Part shown: positions 20,101 to 22,078 of the stretch, piece after piece
Numbering within the stretch: the stretch's first letter is position 1
Layout of the letters: each line of letters starts with the position of its first letter
Virus record (IMG/VR): IMGVR_UViG_3300025869_001450
Location: 1-22,078 of that record
DNA: 22,078 bases
Reading direction: 5' to 3' (one strand)
DNA from: a virus
Made by a program: the position numbers and the translations under genes
Notes under the pieces: model-generated
The model's database searches: none
What the model saw: only the letters and a program-made list of their open reading frames with translations
What the model was told of the DNA's origin: nothing

Positions 20101-22078
20101 TTAACCTTTTCCTCTGTCATCATAATAACCATTAGTATTAATATACACTGCTGCTGAAGCATCCTGTCTGTATGCTACCTGACTAGAAGTATCAGTTCTA
20201 ACAATGTGCGTACCAGCAGCCCATGTACCATTGTTATTGGAACTGTTTTCACCACCGTTGTTTAGATTATTACTTGAAGCTGCAACATCAGTCACGCCTG
20301 GATTTGTGATGGTAAATCTGACAGCAGCATTACTACTCGCAATAACAGCAAGGATACCGAGTATAGCTCGTGTTTCAACACCAAGTGGTGTTGAAACAGT
20401 TTGTGTAAGTCTACTAGTTCCAGGCGACCCATTACTCAGATTATTAATTTGAGAATTAAAGATGAACTCGTCACCAAATTGTTGGAAGTTTAAAATATTT
20501 CCCGAACCATCGGTGAGAACTGCTCCAATACGTCTAAATGCAGAAGCACTATTATTTGCAACTAGATTTGCAGCAGTTACACTCGTATCAAAACCAATAT
20601 CAACACTGTCACTAACGATAATGGCATGAACGTGATACCATGTGTTATTTCCCAAAGAGACACCTGATGCCAAACCACCATTACCTGATCCTGATGACCA
20701 AGTTGCATCAATCCTTTTAGTCATCGCAGAGTCCAACGTAATATTAGTAGAATTTGCATTATCTCTTACTTCGCCTTCTGCAACAGTAATATCATGATCG
20801 GTATCAGTTGCGTTTGATAATCCCATACCCGATAGATGACCTCTAGGTAAAGACGACGCCGAAGCGGCTGTTGGACCCAACACGTTCTCTTGGGCATCAT
20901 TAAATGCGCCCGTCAGGGACAACAATGCTGTACCAGCAGAGTTCTGGATTTCTACATCTGTCCCACCAGTAGTGGCGTTGCCAACGCGAACTTGTATTAC
21001 TGTGCCACTGGCGTTCTTAATAAGCAACTGTTTTGGTGTTGCAGCTGCATCTATATATGTTTTAAGTCTTGCCGCAGTAGTTTTTCTATTTGTACCACCC
21101 GCCCCGTCATCAACAATGAACAAGTCTGCATCAGCGATAGCAGCACCAATATCAGTTGCACCATCAATATCAAGGTCAGCAACAGCGATAGACCCATCAG
21201 GGAATACTGGTGCTTGACTAAAGGTTACTACACCGTTAGCTGCAATTGCGATTGCATCTGTGTCACCAACAGAACCGATATTACCAGTATTAGGAATGAC
21301 AATGTTACCACCTGTGGTCATAGTGCCACCGCCAGTGTAAGTTCCACTCACATCTAGATTTGCATTTACATCTACAAGTGTAGCATTAAGTTCAATTTCG
21401 TCTGTTGCATTAATGTCCAGAACTGTTCCGCTTGGTGCATTAATATTCTGAGAGGCATCATTGAATTGTAACTGCATGGTGCCGTTAAGCAATAGTCCAG
21501 TGTCAGCAACATGCGTAAGGGTTACATCTTTATCTGCACCAAAATGAATAACAGAAGCATCACTAAGGAGTATTAGGTCATCACCGATAACAGCATCTAA
21601 AGCTACCGATAGACCACCATCAGTTTGTAGTGAACCATCTGTTGTACTTGTTGCAGCAGTTGTATCATCAGTCTTGATAATACCACTCGCAGTTATGGCA
21701 GCAGTCGTTGTTGCTCCTGCTACATCTACGGCACCTGAGAAGTCACCTGTGGCAGCATCAATCTCACCAGAGATGGTTAAATTTCGTATTCCAGTGTAAT
21801 CTTTGTTGGAGTCTAGTATAACTGCTTTAGAAGCAATGGCATTACCAACAGCTGTGCTACCTAAGTCCAGTGCGTTAAGTTCTCCAACCACAGCAGTAAT
21901 ACCGTCTAGAACATTAAGTTCAGCAGCCGTAGATGTAACACCATCCAGAATATTAAGTTCAGCAGCAGTTGATGTAACACCATCTAGAATATTCAGTTCA
22001 GCAGCCGTTGATGTAACACCATCCAGAATATTCAGTTCAGCAGCAGTTGATGTAACCGCAGTCGAACCAATTATAATT
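20101..22078 (-). CDS. Fibre-like protein with tandem repeats (5' end beyond window)
   Basis: The frame is open from the window edge to TAA at 20101, giving about 659 residues. The N-terminal part seen here holds four copies of VTSTAAELNILDG plus a degenerate copy (GITAVVGELNALDLG). Such repeats occur in many phage tail-fibre and appendage proteins. A long low-charge beta-rich region with DLILLSDASVIHFGADKDVTL follows, then a C-terminal domain containing NNTWYHVHAIIVSDSVDIGFDTS and AFRRIGAVLTDGSGNIL that I recall from other phage tail proteins. A GTG at 21891 is not a believable start because the repeats continue in frame upstream. It is probably an adhesion or appendage protein and a candidate target for the cargo enzymes. 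Confidence 0.8.
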   Translation of the reverse strand, partial: IIIGSTAVTSTAAELNILDGVTSTAAELNILDGVTSTAAELNILDGVTSTAAELNVLDGITAVVGELNALDLGSTAVGNAIASKAVILDSNKDYTGIRNLTISGEIDAATGDFSGAVDVAGATTTAAITASGIIKTDDTTAATSTTDGSLQTDGGLSVALDAVIGDDLILLSDASVIHFGADKDVTLTHVADTGLLLNGTMQLQFNDASQNINAPSGTVLDINATDEIELNATLVDVNANLDVSGTYTGGGTMTTGGNIVIPNTGNIGSVGDTDAIAIAANGVVTFSQAPVFPDGSIAVADLDIDGATDIGAAIADADLFIVDDGAGGTNRKTTAARLKTYIDAAATPKQLLIKNASGTVIQVRVGNATTGGTDVEIQNSAGTALLSLTGAFNDAQENVLGPTAASASSLPRGHLSGMGLSNATDTDHDITVAEGEVRDNANSTNITLDSAMTKRIDATWSSGSGNGGLASGVSLGNNTWYHVHAIIVSDSVDIGFDTSVTAANLVANNSASAFRRIGAVLTDGSGNILNFQQFGDEFIFNSQINNLSNGSPGTSRLTQTVSTPLGVETRAILGILAVIASSNAAVRFTITNPGVTDVAASSNNLNNGGENSSNNNGTWAAGTHIVRTDTSSQVAYRQDASAAVYINTNGYYDDRGKG
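20371..20398. repeat. Perfect 13-bp-arm inverted repeat inside fibre gene
   Basis: TGTTTCAACACCA at 20371-20383 is the exact reverse complement of TGGTGTTGAAACA at 20386-20398, with only two bases between. It lies within coding sequence (the protein reads TVSTPLGVETR) near the start of the C-terminal domain. No T-run follows on either strand, so it does not look like an intrinsic terminator. It may be chance, an RNA hairpin in the late transcript, or a recombination-prone module boundary. Confidence 0.7.
21901..22056. repeat. Four tandem 39-bp repeats in fibre gene
   Basis: Units at 21901-21939, 21940-21978, 21979-22017 and 22018-22056 are each 39 bp and encode the 13-residue repeat VTSTAAELN(I/V)LDG. 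Units 1 and 3 share TCTAGA and GCCGT, while units 2 and 4 share TCCAGA and GCAGT, so there is a higher-order 78-bp period. A degenerate fifth unit precedes in lower coordinates (about 21862-21900). The array may extend beyond the window. Confidence 0.92.

Noticed and set aside
20890-21357. Cys-rich plus-strand frame opposite the fibre gene
   Set aside because: It is antisense to a long repeat-rich gene with strong codon structure; the cysteines come from reading GCA/ACA-rich DNA in reverse.
21901-22056. CRISPR-like array
   Set aside because: The 39-bp units are directly abutting with no spacers and encode an in-frame protein repeat.

Overview
This window looks like a piece of a T4-type marine myovirus genome. 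The supporting evidence is a minus-strand set of recognisable T4-like virion genes (neck proteins gp13 and gp14, and fibre-like structural proteins), tight packing with stop/start overlaps, low GC, and three copies of the T4-type late promoter octamer TATAAATA, each 17-20 bases before a structural gene. The assignment to a marine, cyanophage/pelagiphage-like relative is inference from the style of gp13/gp14 and of the cargo genes. I see no host housekeeping genes, tRNAs, integrase, insertion sequence or CRISPR array.

Layout, following the minus-strand direction of transcription (high to low coordinates). (1) 22078-18477: the 3' part of a long fibre-like protein with 13-residue tandem repeats (start beyond the window), a second Ala/Thr/Ser-rich structural protein, and a 191-residue protein of unknown function. 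(2) 18462-5010: an unbroken, mostly overlapping series of cargo genes. In order these are a NodU/CmcH-type carbamoyltransferase, an SGNH hydrolase, a small basic/acidic protein, a glycosyltransferase, a methyltransferase, an Asp/Asn beta-hydroxylase-like oxygenase, a radical SAM enzyme, an unknown 449-residue protein, an SGNH remnant, a second copy of the small protein, a twitch/SPASM-type radical SAM enzyme, a truncated radical SAM fragment, an intact SGNH hydrolase, a glycosyltransferase, an asparagine-synthetase-like ligase, a long radical SAM protein, an APS kinase, an HxGH nucleotidyltransferase and a small unknown protein. (3) 3107-5035: an inverted plus-strand cassette with two sulfotransferase-like proteins and the C-lobe of an APH-type kinase. 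(4) 3091-2597: a GNAT acetyltransferase. (5) 2574-1: gp13, gp14 and a second, diverged gp14 copy that runs off the window.

In T4 the neck genes 13 and 14 follow the fibre genes (10, 11, 12, wac). About 16 kb of biosynthetic cargo therefore appears to sit between the fibre region and the neck genes. The enzymes read as a pathway that builds or decorates a glycan or a protein/peptide: glycosyl transfer, methylation, carbamoylation, amidation, acetylation, hydroxylation and sulfation, with an APS kinase that could supply PAPS to the two sulfotransferases. Whether the target is the fibre protein encoded next door, a phage-made glycan, the host surface, or one of the small peptides encoded in the cluster cannot be decided from sequence. 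Duplicated, truncated and fused modules (three SGNH copies, two small-protein copies, two glycosyltransferases, three radical SAM genes plus a fragment, two sulfotransferases, two gp14) show that the region evolves by cassette shuffling.
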